Below, in pieces: positions 29,519 through 40,196 of a DNA stretch of 64,000 bases. Where the stretch lies: positions 50,834,204 to 50,898,203 of the forward strand of contig JAPTYO010000002.1 in assembly GCA_036873135.1 (NCBI GenBank). Direction: 5' to 3'. The stretch's first letter is position 1. Each line of letters starts with the position of its first letter. The notes under the pieces are model-generated. The model saw nothing but the letters and a program-made list of their open reading frames with translations, was not told the origin of the DNA and searched no databases. Position numbers and translations under genes: made by a program. The DNA comes from Clarkia xantiana subsp. parviflora. Its lineage: Eukaryota > Streptophyta > Magnoliopsida > Myrtales > Onagraceae.

Positions 29519-31137
29519 ATAGGTGGGCAGACTGCTCGATGCTGAATTCATCAAGGAGCTCCGATTCCAGACATGGGTCGCTAACCCAGTCCTGGTACGA
29601 AAGAGTAATGGGAAGTGGCGAATGTGTGTCGATTACCGCGACTTGAACAAGGCCTGCCCGAAGGATTGCTATCCGCTCCCGAGGATCGACCAGTTGGTGG
29701 ATGCCACATCGGGACATGAGCTGCTGAGCTTCATGGATGCCTATTCCGGGTACAACCAGATCAAGATGGCGAAGGAGGATGCTCCCCACACAGCTTTCTA
29801 TGCTGACAGTGACGTCTACCACTATGACGTGATGCCCTTCGGATTGATCAATGCCGGAGCAACTTACCAGCGGATGGTAAACAAATTGTTCGGAGACATG
29901 TTGGGGAAGACCATGGAGGCATACGTGGATGACATGCTCGTGAAATCCCGACAGGCAGGAGACCATGTCCAAAACTTGGCGGCGACGTTTGAACGGATGA
30001 GGTTTCATCAGGTTCGGTTGAACCCAGACAAGTGTGCTTTCGGGGTAAACTCGGGGAAGTTCCTAGGGTTCATGGTGAGCCAGAGAGGAATCGAGGTGAA
30101 TCCTGAGAAGCTGCAAGCAATCGAGGAGATGCAGTCCCCGAAGAATCATCGGGAGGTTCAAGTATTGAATGGCCGGTTGGCCGCGATGAACCGATTCTTG
30201 TCCAAGGCGAGTGACAGAGCCATGCCATTTTTCGATGTGTTAAGGGCCCACAAGAAGTTTGAATGGTCCGACAAGTGCGAGGAGGCATTCCAAGCACTCA
30301 AGCAGCACCTCCGTACCCTCCCACCGTTGGCCAAACCGGTTCCAGGCGAGCCGCTTTATCTCTATTTGGCTGTTTCTGATGTTGCTGTTAGTTCTGTTTT
30401 GATTAAGATTGTCAAGGGCAACCAAGTGCCTGTCTATTATGTAAGCAAGGCATTTGCCAAATCAGAAATGAACTATCCCGTCGTTGAGAAGTATCTCTTC
30501 GCGTTAATTGTTGCCGCTCGAAAGCTTTTGACCTTACTTCCATGCACACGAGGTTACAGTGTTGACCAATCAGCCCTTGAAGCACTTTTTGAACCGACCG
30601 GAGGCGTCGGGGAGATTGGTGAAATGGGCCATCGAGCTTACGGAGTTCCGGATACATTTTTCTCCGCGAACTGCTATTAAGGGCCAGGCATTGGCTGATT
30701 TTATAGCTGAGTCTACGGCACCCGATCTGGAAGTAACGGGTCCCGCAGAGGGGGCAATCATGGAGGTCCCGATAGCAGAACAAGCCCCGATAACAGAGCA
30801 GCCAGAACAGCCAAATGAGGAGAACACTTGGGAGATGTACACTGATGGTTCATCAAGTGTAGAAGGATCAGGGGCAGGATTCGTATTGATACCGCCCGGT
30901 GGAGGCGAGCCCTTGCGATATGCCTTGGCCTTGACGTTTAAGGCCACCAACAATGAAGCGGAGTATGAGGCTCTCATTACGGGCCTCAAAATTGCCAAGG
31001 GTACGGGAGTCGATCATTTAAAGGTGAAGTGTGATGCCAGCTTGATCGTGAATCAAGTCCAGGGAAACAATGAAGCCAAGAGCCCGACAATGAGGAAGTA
31101 CTTGCACGAGGTGCAAACTTTGAAGGGAAGCTTCAAA
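29519..31137 (+). pseudogene. Reverse transcriptase, RNase H and second RNase H of element B
   Basis: RT motifs WRMCVDYRDLNKACPKD, FMDAYSGYNQI, MPFGLINAGATYQR and the catalytic YVDD (nt 29922-29933). Thumb and classical RNase H follow (VYYVSKAFAKSEMNYP). A frameshift near 30530 then separates the rest of RNase H and the archaeal-type RNase H (MYTDGSSSVEGSGAGFVLIP, NNEAEYEALITGLKIAKG, CDASLIVNQVQG). At about 31138 the coding sequence ends abruptly in 3' untranslated sequence: the integrase present in C (about 2.3 kb including the array) is deleted. The dual RNase H is the mark of the Tat clade. Confidence 0.9.
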
Positions 31138-31342
31138 CAGGACGTATGGAGTCATCTTAAATGGTGCATCGGAACGTTCTGAGTAACGAATTTAAAGTCG
31201 CTTTAAATAAGTGCAAACGATTATCGGGACCAAAACAGATTAAAAGAAACTACTTATATAAAGGGTCGAAGGCCTAAGGGTTCTGATATAAAAGATAAAG
31301 AGGATACAAGGAGAAACTACAAGGACTAAAAAATATAAAGCA
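31138..31342 (+). other. Deletion junction and 3' spacer of element B
   Basis: GACGTATGGAGTCATCTTAA here matches C at about 44427, whereas the preceding bases match C at about 42112. This places the deletion end points. The rest matches C 44450-44617. Confidence 0.8.
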
Positions 31343-34019
31343 CTAAGCTTGGTCCTTGTTGGAGGTCGGGTCCTCAGCGGCATCGGAGGGAGCAGGATTC
31401 GGAGGGGCCTGGGCAGAAGGCTCCGTAGTCCGCGGAGTCGGGTCCACAGCATCGGCCTCATCGCTCTCCGCGGGGAGGTTGAAGTATTTCTCGGCGAAGG
31501 GGGCAAGGGTCTCGGACTTCTTAAAGTCGATAGAGCCTTCGTGTGCCGTGTAAAGTTCCTCGACGGCGTTGAATAGAACGTTCTCCATCTCGGCCTTGCA
31601 GAACCCCACGGCATCCGCCTTGAAATCTTCAGAGTCCCGATACTCCTCGCGACCCCGCAGACGACCCTCCTCGTGGGCCTGAGCCTTTGCCTCAGCCAAC
31701 TTGGCAGAAAATTCAGCCTTCTCGGCTTCGAATCTCGCCTTGGCCTCCGCGAGAGCATCCACGAAAGCACCCTTCTCGTGGAGGAGCGGCTTCTTCACCG
31801 CCTCATGCCGCCGATGTTCCTCCTGGATCATCCTCTGCTCCCGACGCAGGACGACCTCATGATCTTGAACCTGCTTAAGCAGGCCCTTGGCCATCTCGTC
31901 GAGGAGAGCCTTCTCCTTGGCCATCTTATTCCTGGCCGCCACGGCCTCGTCGAGGTCTGCCTGAAGCTTGGCCAGCATGTCGGGGTCCGATTTAGCTTGA
32001 GCCTCCTCCAAGGCACCCTTCAGAGCCAGGGCAATGCCAAAACAGCGCTGCTGGTCCGCGGTTTCCTAAGGCGAAAGGAAAAAAGGATTAGAATCCGATG
32101 GTCGAAGGCAGAGACAATGAAGAAAACAAAGCAAAGGTAAAGTATTATCTCCATCCGACGGACGGCCATAGCGCGGAACTCCTCTTCAATGTCCTCCCGC
32201 GCCAAAGAGATTGGCTGCTTCAAAGCGGGAGGAATTGACCCTGCCAGCAGATGCAGGGCCAAGTCAGGCTGAAGGTTCCCCCGTAGAAGAGGAACCCCTT
32301 GAAGAGATTCGATCGGATGCCAAGGAATCGTCGCCTGGAACGGAAGAGGAGGGATAACTCCGGGATCATCCGCTGGAGGAGCTACCTCAGCCGGTGGAGG
32401 CTCAGGAGTAGGAGTGCGGAGCTCGGGAGGAGGGCTCCGGGACACGTCCCTCACGACGGGCCTCAGGTCGCTTTGTCCTGACCTACGGCGAGGAAGTAGG
32501 CCACCCTCATTGGGCTCTTCGGAGCAGGGAGAGGCCTCCAAACCAGTCACTCGACGGAACTGGGCTTCCGTCGGGATATCCTCCAGCATCAGCTCTTGCG
32601 GAGCCGCGGTCTCCGCTGGAGTGGTAGTCTTCGTCGGAGCAGGAACCTCCGTTGGACCTGTGGTGGCAGGACGAATAAAGTCAGGAAGGGTGCCACGAGG
32701 GCACCAGAGGAGTCGAGACTCGAGGTATTGGTCCTTTCCGAAGAAGTTGTAGTACCCCGCCTTGATAACGCGGGGGGTTTCTCCTTGAAGGATGTACTTG
32801 ATTTCTCGAACCCGCGTTTTTTTATCAGCGGGGATAAACTCCTTAGGAACCAGTTTCATATATTTTTTAATAGCACGGCGGACACGCTTACATTCCTCGG
32901 CGGTAGTGACTCCGAAGGCTTGGTCAATTTCCTCCCTCCTGGCTCGCTTGTCCACGACCTGTTCTTCGGTCGGAGGGGCAGCAGATGGAGTGGCGGAAGA
33001 GGAGGCGCCCTTCTTCAGCGACTTTCGCTTCCTCTTGGATCCACCATGGACGGCGTCAGTCTCGCCCTGCTTCAACATGAGACTAGTCAGTAGAGATGCC
33101 TTCTTTGCTGCAAAAGTAAAAGACAAGATGGTTAGAAGTATTACCCAGATGACTAAATCCTTGGAAACAGAATCGAGGAGTCGGACTCCGATATGAATCA
33201 AGTCCTTCTCCATGAGCTTGTTGGCGTCAAGAGGTATGAAGGAGTCTCCCCAACGATAGAGCTGAACCATTTGAAGAGTGTTGAGGTCATCCTCAGTGTA
33301 GACCTCGAGCTTGGGGGCAGGGTCCGCTACAACCTCCCATCGGGGCCATGGGACAGAGCTGTGTTGGACGAAGAAGTAATACTTCTTCCATCCGCTGTTG
33401 TCAGACCCCGAGTCGCGAATCAGCACCCGATCCTTGTGGAACTTCCAGGTCTCGCTATCCCAGCCGAAACGTGAAAGTTGCTCCTTTGTCCACTTGGGGA
33501 GTCGGGGGGAGAAGGAGCAGACACCAGCTTTGTTGCACTTCATTCCGTAAAAGGTACGGAAGAGTAGTAGACTGTACGTCCACTGCTGGCGGTGGCATAG
33601 AAGTTGGAAGGCATTCCACACGCGGATGGCGTGTGGAGAGAAGGTACAAGGGTGCGTCTTGTAGAAATTGCACATCTCCACCAGGTTCCCACAGAAGGGG
33701 AATCGAATCCCCGCGCTTATCTGGCCGACGGAGACGAACACTTCTCCTGCTCGAGGACGCGTGACGATATGCTTCCTCCTGATGGCAGACTGAGACTCAT
33801 AGGGGAAACGAGGTTCCCAATCCGAGGTAATGCACCCCTCTCTAAGGGCAACCTCATACGAGGTCTCAGAAATCTCATTGACAGCGAATTCAAAGGTGAA
33901 AGGGGTCCTAGCCTCAGAACTAGCTTCGTCTAAAAACGGTTACAAACAAGAAGATTTGAGAAAAGAAGAGCAAACATCAACAAATCATGAAAACAGAGAA
34001 GAAAATTCTTACCAGACAT
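31343..34019 (-). CDS. Antisense gene of element B (PF04195-like), with introns
   Basis: ATG at 34019. Exon 1 is only ATGTCTG, followed by an 83-nt intron (34012-33930, GTAAGA...TTTTTAG). The second exon includes SVGQISAGIRFPFCGNLVEM, HAIRVWNAFQLLCHRQQWTY, KKYYFFVQHSSVPWPRWEVV and DDLNTLQMVQLYRWGDSF. A further intron ends TTTTGCAG near 33111. The next exon holds PPTEEQVVDKRARREEIDQA and a proline-rich part (to about 32150). The last intron has AT instead of GT at its 5' end (GGAGATAATA; C has GGAGGTAAAA) and ends CGCCTTAG. The final exon (about 32068-31343) is a long coiled coil with an acidic end. A minus-strand TATAAAAG lies about 160 bp upstream. The frame is otherwise open; function unknown. 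Confidence 0.8.
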
Positions 34020-34178
34020 GATGGATGATTGCCGAAAGAAGATGAAGAAAAGATCGGAAGATCGAAGGCCTTGGATCACTTGAAACAGCAGAAAGAACTT
34101 GGAGGAAAAGCTTCGAGCGCAAGAATGGCAGAAATTAGGAAGGTGGAGAAGAAGAAGTGAATAATGTCAGGGTTCCGG

Positions 34179-34186
34179 CTTTTATA
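34179..34186 (-). promoter_or_regulatory. TATA box of the antisense gene in element B
   Basis: TATAAAAG on the minus strand, about 160 bp before the antisense ATG. The same octamer in the same surroundings is in C (47526-47519). It suggests an antisense promoter separate from the LTR. Confidence 0.65.
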
Positions 34187-34529
34187 AGCAAAAGGACAAA
34201 CCGAACGGGCTTAATCTGGACCGTTGAAGACGAAACGATTTAATCTTGATCGTCGAAGACTGAGGGACGGTACGGAAGAGACGTGATGACGTAATAAGTG
34301 CTTTTTCAGAAAGCAACAGTCACGCCGATTTAAGCGTCGTTTCATAATTCCTAGCATTTAATGCTGCAGTAACCGAGGAGTCTCCTCGGATTTGGCAACT
34401 GCCCACAAAGTCCAGTGGGCCCAAGACAGTCATGAGTGAGAAACTCTGGCATTTGACAGTTACGCGTAAGATAAAAGCCCGCGACAGCAGTATCGGGAGA
34501 TGTAAAAATAAAAGACCCCGACGGCGGTA

Positions 34530-34643
34530 TCGGGAGGGATACTGGGTCACCACCCAGGTCATCCCCTTTTGCAGGATTACGCGGAGCCCATGAGTCCAAG
34601 CTTTCCGTCAAGGACGTAACGGAGCTTCGCCCGTGATCCAACA
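34530..34643 (+). repeat. Element B 3' LTR, truncated to its end
   Basis: Only the hairpin element (CTGGGTCACCACCCAG, 34545-34560) and the U5 end to GATCCAACA remain. The upstream junction lies within a GGTATCGGGAGG repeat of the 3' untranslated region. All of U3 is lost. Confidence 0.85.
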
Positions 34644-34800
34644 TGGTTGTGACTCTCAGAAAATGGAAAACTTTAGGTCCTGATTGTCGATTGTGACTCG
34701 CGAAGGCTGAACATCAAAGGCTCTGTTCGTCGGGTTGTGACTCTTAGAAAGTTGGAAAGTTAAGGTCCTGATTGTCGGTTGTGACTTGTAGGAACAGACT
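34644..34800 (+). repeat. Tandem repeat array of element D, right part
   Basis: Continues the GTGACTCTCAGAAA...TCCTGATTGTCGGTTGTGACT periodicity interrupted at 26093 by B. Confidence 0.75.
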
Positions 34801-35265
34801 GTAACTGTCCAACTCATCTTTGAATGTTGACTTGCGAGAGCAGACTGTAACCGTCCCGCTTGCCGCGAAGTTGACTTGGAAGACGCTGAGTTGCTTGAAT
34901 GTTTGTCCGTAATTTTTGCCTAAATTGCGCATGGTGCGACAACTTAGAGTGATCTTTTTTTTTTTTGATAATTTCTCTCTTATTCTCTCCTTCTGCCACG
35001 GTCGATTGAGAGATTTCCAACCGTGCCCCTCGGTTTTTTTCATTTTCTCTCCTTTTGCCATGATAAGGAAAGCGAAGCCCTGCCTTAATCTGATAAATAT
35101 ACACCACCGCCATCCCATCCAGAGGTGGGGTAACGGAGCTGCCACTATAGCGATGCGGCATGGCGAAGGGACCTCAAATAAGAACACGGGGTCAAGAAGA
35201 AAAACCAGCTCATCCTCAAGAATGGGCTGCAACTCAACCTCCGAATCCGAATCAGAATCAGACAT
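34801..35265 (-). pseudogene. Antisense gene of element D, N-terminal remnant
   Basis: On the minus strand it begins MSDSDSDSEVELQPILEDE. After a frameshift, MAVVYIYQIKAGLRFPYHGK corresponds to SVGQISAGIRFPFCGN of B. The sequence then degrades within about 100 codons and runs into the tandem array; the middle and C-terminus are deleted. Confidence 0.65.
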
Positions 35266-37087
35266 CGTAGTCCGGGCTTAGTCGGGAGGCGGAAACCGCT
35301 TTACCATAAAAAACACCTTGGGCAGACAACGGATTATGGGAGCATTAGAAGCGAGGCCACCATATGGAACCTTAGAATAAGAAGGCTTAATCATGGTAGG
35401 AAGAGAGTGATGCGACGACCTTTAGCTCCTAAAGTACGCCTGACAATAGAAAACGCGGTCTGTCAGAAATTACCAATCCCATCTCAAGACATTATACAAT
35501 ATCCATCAAGACCGAACCACTCAAGAGTACAACCCAAAGTGCATAAAGATCAAATGCCTACTATGGAGGCAAAAGACACACGCATGGACGATAGTACTTG
35601 TCAAAAGGAGGATTATGATGATTAAAAGCATGGAAAATAATCCTAAAGGGGAAGAATAAGTAAAAAGACCTCAACACTACCTAAGGGAGTGAAAAGAAGA
35701 GCAAAACATCCTCCATAGGGGTATGTATCAACTACACAAGCATGGGATGGCCTAAGCAAAGCACTAAGACACCCCAAACAACAAGCTACTACCAAGTTCC
35801 AAATGGGGTAACCCCCATATCAAATACTCACCTCAAAGACAATCCTGCACTACCCATATAAAATCACCATGAAGACATTCTCTCTATTTTACAAAGTCCA
35901 ACAACCACAAGGTCGGATGTCGAAGAGAAAAACTAAGGAAAGAGCCTACACCAAGCTCTCGAACAACTATCAATAGCCTTATCGGACGCCTATCCGACCA
36001 TCATAGAGTCAAGCAAAGGTTAAGGTCATTGCTTAACTCGGGGGGGGGGGGGGGGGCAAAGCAGGATACGCGCCCAATTAAGCAACGGACACCCTCCAGC
36101 CCACTCCACAAGCAAGTAAGGAAACTTCAAGGAAGTAGTAATCAAACACAAGGAGACCGTCAGCAGTAGCAAACCAGGGGGATAAAACACATAGCAAAAA
36201 GTACCCCAGGAAGAGGAGCAATAACACATCAAGTACTATTAACCCTGCCACGACACACTATGCTGATTCATCAACGCCAACCTACCTAGGAGTACGTCCC
36301 AAAGTGCACAAAGATCAAATGCTTAATACGGGGGCAAAGACACGTGCATGAATGATACTACTTGCTAAAGAAAGGACTATGGTGGATAAACAAACATCAG
36401 AAGCACCCCTAAGGGGTAGATAAGCTAGACCATCCCAACACTACCCAAGGTAGCCGGGGGAGGGACCGAACACCTACAACGAGCTATGTATCAAACAGTG
36501 GCGTGAAAGGAACAAACTTATATATGAACTACCAAGCGTAGTCAATACAAGGAGTATCCCCTTATATATAACAACGTGTCCATTACGGGGGCACTCACAC
36601 AGTCATAAGTTCCCAAGCGTAACCAGCACAAGAGGAAACTCCTACGTATAGAGATATCAAAACACTCACTACAGGAGTAGCAATACATACATGGGCTGCC
36701 AAGTGTAGTCACCTCAAGGGTTAACCCCCCCGCGTCCGAAACGCCAAACACACCCACTGTAAGGGGCAGTTATATATATACAATCTCATAAATGCAGGTT
36801 TCTCTATTAGCGTAAGGGCTAACCCCCCAGCGTCCGAAGCATGACTATTATGGGGGCAACCATATGCATACAACTCTATATCCACAGGTCATAGAGCATG
36901 AGTAACACAATGACCAAACCCCCTCTTATGGAGGAGCAAGGTGCGCACACTGCGGACAGCCTCAACACTGAGCCACGAAGGCAAAATCAGCATCTGGGAA
37001 GCCCCGAGAAAAAATCACAAGAAAATCTACAAGGGAAGAGGTCCCTTAACCTACACGAAGGGAGTAACGCTCCAACATATATGAAGG
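35266..37087 (+). other. 3' untranslated region of element D, first part
   Basis: No coding frames. It contains two diverged copies, about 780 bp apart, of a block with CCAAAGTGCA.AAAGATCAAATGC (about 35535 and 36298). It also has a PPT-like TTAACTCG followed by a run of 17 G (36040-36056) and CAAAGCAGGATACGCGCCCA, which resembles an LTR start but is not followed by a recognisable LTR. Ends at the GAAGG duplication copy (37083-37087). Confidence 0.65.
36040..36056 (+). repeat. Homopolymer of 17 guanines
   Basis: An uninterrupted G17 extends a polypurine-tract-like sequence (GCTTAACTCG...GGCAAAG). It could form a quadruplex; the length may be imprecise in the assembly. Confidence 0.85.
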
Positions 37088-37848
37088 TGATGGGTTCCGA
37101 TGTGATCGTTAGCCCCGTTAACAGCCAATGGACGGCGTGTAGGTCCAGTGGGCCTCATAAAAAGCCTGGAGGACTCAGAGGCCAAGTATGAAGGGTCCCG
37201 ATTTCAGCGGACCCAATATATGAGCTGAATGCTCCCGACGAGAAGCCTCTGAGCAGGCCCCGATACGCCTTAGTAAAGGCCCCGACAATAAAGCCCCGCG
37301 GAGGCTGGACCTGTCTCGTTAAACAAAGGGTCCTGGGTGGTGACCTAGAATGAGATAACTCTGGAGTCCCCGAAGGAAGTCGAGACTTGTGATCAGAGGA
37401 TAATACCGGGAAACCTGCCTACTAGATAGAGTAGTGGGAAGACGGTTAAAGATACAGATGAATCTCCCCCGAGATACGCAGGGCGTGCCCGAGATACGCG
37501 GAGTATGGGCAAGATACGCGGAGCGCGGGGCGAGATATACGGAATCCCAAACGAGATATACGGAATCGTGGCGAGATATGCGGAATCATGGGTAAAACTG
37601 CCAGGCGCAATAACATGTAACTGAGTAACTTCCCCTCCTATATAAAGGAGGAAGTTATCTCAGAAAACACAGACTCTAATACGCACTTAGACTATTGCTT
37701 ACCACCCCATTGATCATATACTCATTTAAGCATCGGAGAGGGATTCTGGGTCACCACCCAGGTCATCCCTTTTTGCAGGATTACGCGGAGCCCAGGAGTC
37801 CAACGCTTTCCGTCGAGGACATAACGGAGCTTCGACCGTGATCCAACA
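37088..37848 (+). repeat. Element C 5' LTR
   Basis: TGATGGGTTCCGATGTGATC ... GATCCAACA. GAGATACGCGG repeats in U3 (about 37465-37600), TATATAAA 37639-37646, hairpin CTGGGT 37746-37751 with ACCCAG 37756-37761, then CCCTTTTTGCAGG. Confidence 0.95.
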
Positions 37849-37866
37849 TTGGCGCCGTCTGTGGGA
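37849..37866 (+). other. Primer binding site of element C
   Basis: TTGGCGCCGTCTGTGGGA immediately after the LTR. Confidence 0.8.
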
Positions 37867-37902
37867 AGCTAACAAAAAGCCAAAATAGTTTCTACCAGAT
37901 CA

Positions 37903-40196
37903 ATGGCCGGTGGTGGCAAGAAAAAGCAAGTTCAGGCCGGCAGTTCTCGCCCCACTGGAACTGTGAATTCCCCGTTGCTGGAGCATGTTGCTGAACAAGG
38001 TGAGTACCCTGCTGTTTCTCAGACAGGGGGGCATGGTGATGATGAGGTCTCAGTCCGAGACACGGCGGTGGATGCTCCCCCAAACCCGGTGGGGCACAGA
38101 GAGGAAGTCCCGCGAAGGGAAGTAGGCTCTTCTTCAAACTCGGAGTTGGCCAAGGCGGTAGCAGATGCTATGCCTATGTTCTTGGCGGCCATGGAAGCTC
38201 TGTTGGACAAGATGCCAGAAGGGCAGAGGAGTTGCCTCCGCGAGAAGAGTTGCCTCCACCACCTCCAAGGGTGGTCCCGGAAGAACAGGAGGTCCAGGAG
38301 ATTCAGCCCAGGAATAAGGGTAAGGAGCCCGCGCACTCGGAGAAGTTCGTGGTTGATGGTCCCGGACAAGTGCAGCACAGGACCATTCCCTTGAATGGCC
38401 CCATCACCCCCGATCAGGTGGTGAAAATTGTCAGCATCTGCATGGGTGACAAGAAGCAAATGACATCGGAGCTGAGGGATCGATCCAGTCATCCTTTCGT
38501 TCCACGGCTGCTGGATACTGTCGCCCCGCTAGGGCTAGGCATCCCGACCATCAAGGAGTATGATGGTGAAGGAGACCCGGTCCGCCATGTTCAGAGGCAT
38601 GTCCAGGCTTGTATGGGTAGGACCTCGAATGATGATCTCGTGTGTTCCTTGTTCCCGATCACTCTGGGGGAAAGGGCCATGACTTGGTTTTTCAGCCTAC
38701 CGCCGGGAAGCATTACGTGCTGGGCCGACATGCACGACCGCTTCATCAAACAGTATCAAGGTCGTTGGCGCCTCCTGAAGAGCGTGTGGTCTTTGACACA
38801 GGTGGTGCAAAGATCCGACGAATCGTTGGCATACTACTACCAACGGTTCACTGCCAGTGCCGCGGAGATTGATGAGGAGATATCGGAGGGAGAGACCATC
38901 CGCACTTTCCTTCGGAACCTTACTGCTCCGTATGGTTCCGACCTGATGCACAGTGTAGCCGTGAAGGCTGTGTGGAGTATGGAGGCCCTGCAAGCGAGGG
39001 TGAAACAGCAAATCGACGTCCAGGAGTCGAAGATTGCTGCCGGAGAGCTTGATCCTCCAAAGTCGGGAAGGGGAAAGACATCGTCCAAGTTGTCGGATGA
39101 TCGTAAAGGGAGCGACAAATCGGAGGGAAGTAGGAACCGTGGTCGCCCCGAGAGAAGGGAGGATAGGCGTCCTCCGAAGAAGGATAACCGCGAAGGTCGT
39201 AGTGTTCCCATCAACAGCTCGATGACCTCCGTGCTAGCTGTGATGGATCGGCAAGGTCTCGCCCGATACCCCCCGAGGAAGGAAGGAGAGTTCTTGGGAG
39301 GCCGCTCGGATCGTTATTGTCGGTACCATCGGGCCAATGGTAACGACACGGATAAATGTCAAGAGCTGAAGAAGGAGATAGAGAAGCTGATCCAGAAGGG
39401 GAAGCTTAAGGAGTTCGTCGGAAGGGGAAGGTGCCGATCCCGTTCCAAAAGTCGGTCGCGGTCCCGTTCCAAGTCCCGTGATCGATCCCCGAAGAAGAAG
39501 AAGGTTGAGTCGGAGCCCTCTGGTTCCGGCGCCCGTAAGGAGAGACGGGGGACCATTAACGTCATTCACGGAGGAATGGCAGCGGGAGGTGACACCACCG
39601 CTTCTCGGGAGAATTATGCTTCTCGCATCTCCGCTGCTGTGGTGCTAGGAAAGAGGTCCCGGTCGTGGACTCTAAAGGAGGAAATGGTGATTTCTTTCTC
39701 AGCGGAGGATTTGATAGGCGTGGAGAGCCCCCACGATGACGCCTTGGTCGTGACCCTGGACGTGGACGGATTCGAGATGAAGCGGATCCTGATAGATGGA
39801 GGGAGCTCCTCCGACATTCTTTTCATGGATGCCTTGGAGGCCATGGGAAAGACGAAGAAGGACCTGACACAGGTGAACTTCCCGATGGTGGGATTCTCCG
39901 GATCGACTTCCTATCCGTTGGGGATGATTACCTTACCGGTGGAGTTTGGTAGTGGCTGGAAAATGGAACGGTGGAACGTGGATTTCGTCGTGGTGGAATC
40001 CGCGGGAACATACAATGCTATTATCGGGAGGACAACCATCAACCCTCTCATGGCTGTCGCCTCGACATTCCACCAGAAGATGAAGTTCCCGACTGACAAT
40101 GGGGTTGGAGAGGTCAAAGGTGACCAGGTGGCGTCGCGAAAATGCTATGTCAATGCCACCCGAAGGAGAAGGAGGGAAGCTATGGTGGTCCTATAG
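37903..40196 (+). pseudogene. Gag-protease of element C
   Basis: Starts MAGGGKKKQVQAGSSRPTG. A frameshift at about 38210-38230 moves to the main frame, which is then open for over 640 codons. It has the capsid-like core (YDGEGDPVRHVQ, WFFSLPPGSITCWADMHD), knuckle CRYHRANGNDTDKC (the central GH of the motif is changed to GN), an RS-rich basic tail, then INVIHGGMAAGG and the protease with ILIDGGSSSDIL and YNAIIGRTTINP. It ends at TAG (40194-40196), where B has CAG. Gag and PR are one frame in this class, with RT following in the same frame. Confidence 0.92.

Larger units (their letters stand above)
26094..34643 (+). mobile_element. Element B: Tat-type autonomous-class element with deleted integrase
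   Basis: 5' LTR 26094-26853, PBS, Gag, PR, RT, RNase H, second RNase H, then a jump at about 31138 to the end of the tandem array region, the antisense gene on the minus strand, and a 3' LTR reduced to its last ~110 bp (from about 34530). It was inserted into the tandem array of D: the flanks are GGGTT (26089-26093) and TGGTT (34644-34648), one mismatch. Close in sequence to C. Confidence 0.9.

Noticed and set aside
32299..33933. Plus-strand frames in the B antisense region (and the same in C, 44624-47553)
   Set aside because: They are shadows of the antisense gene: the minus-strand frames carry the conserved domain and splice sites.
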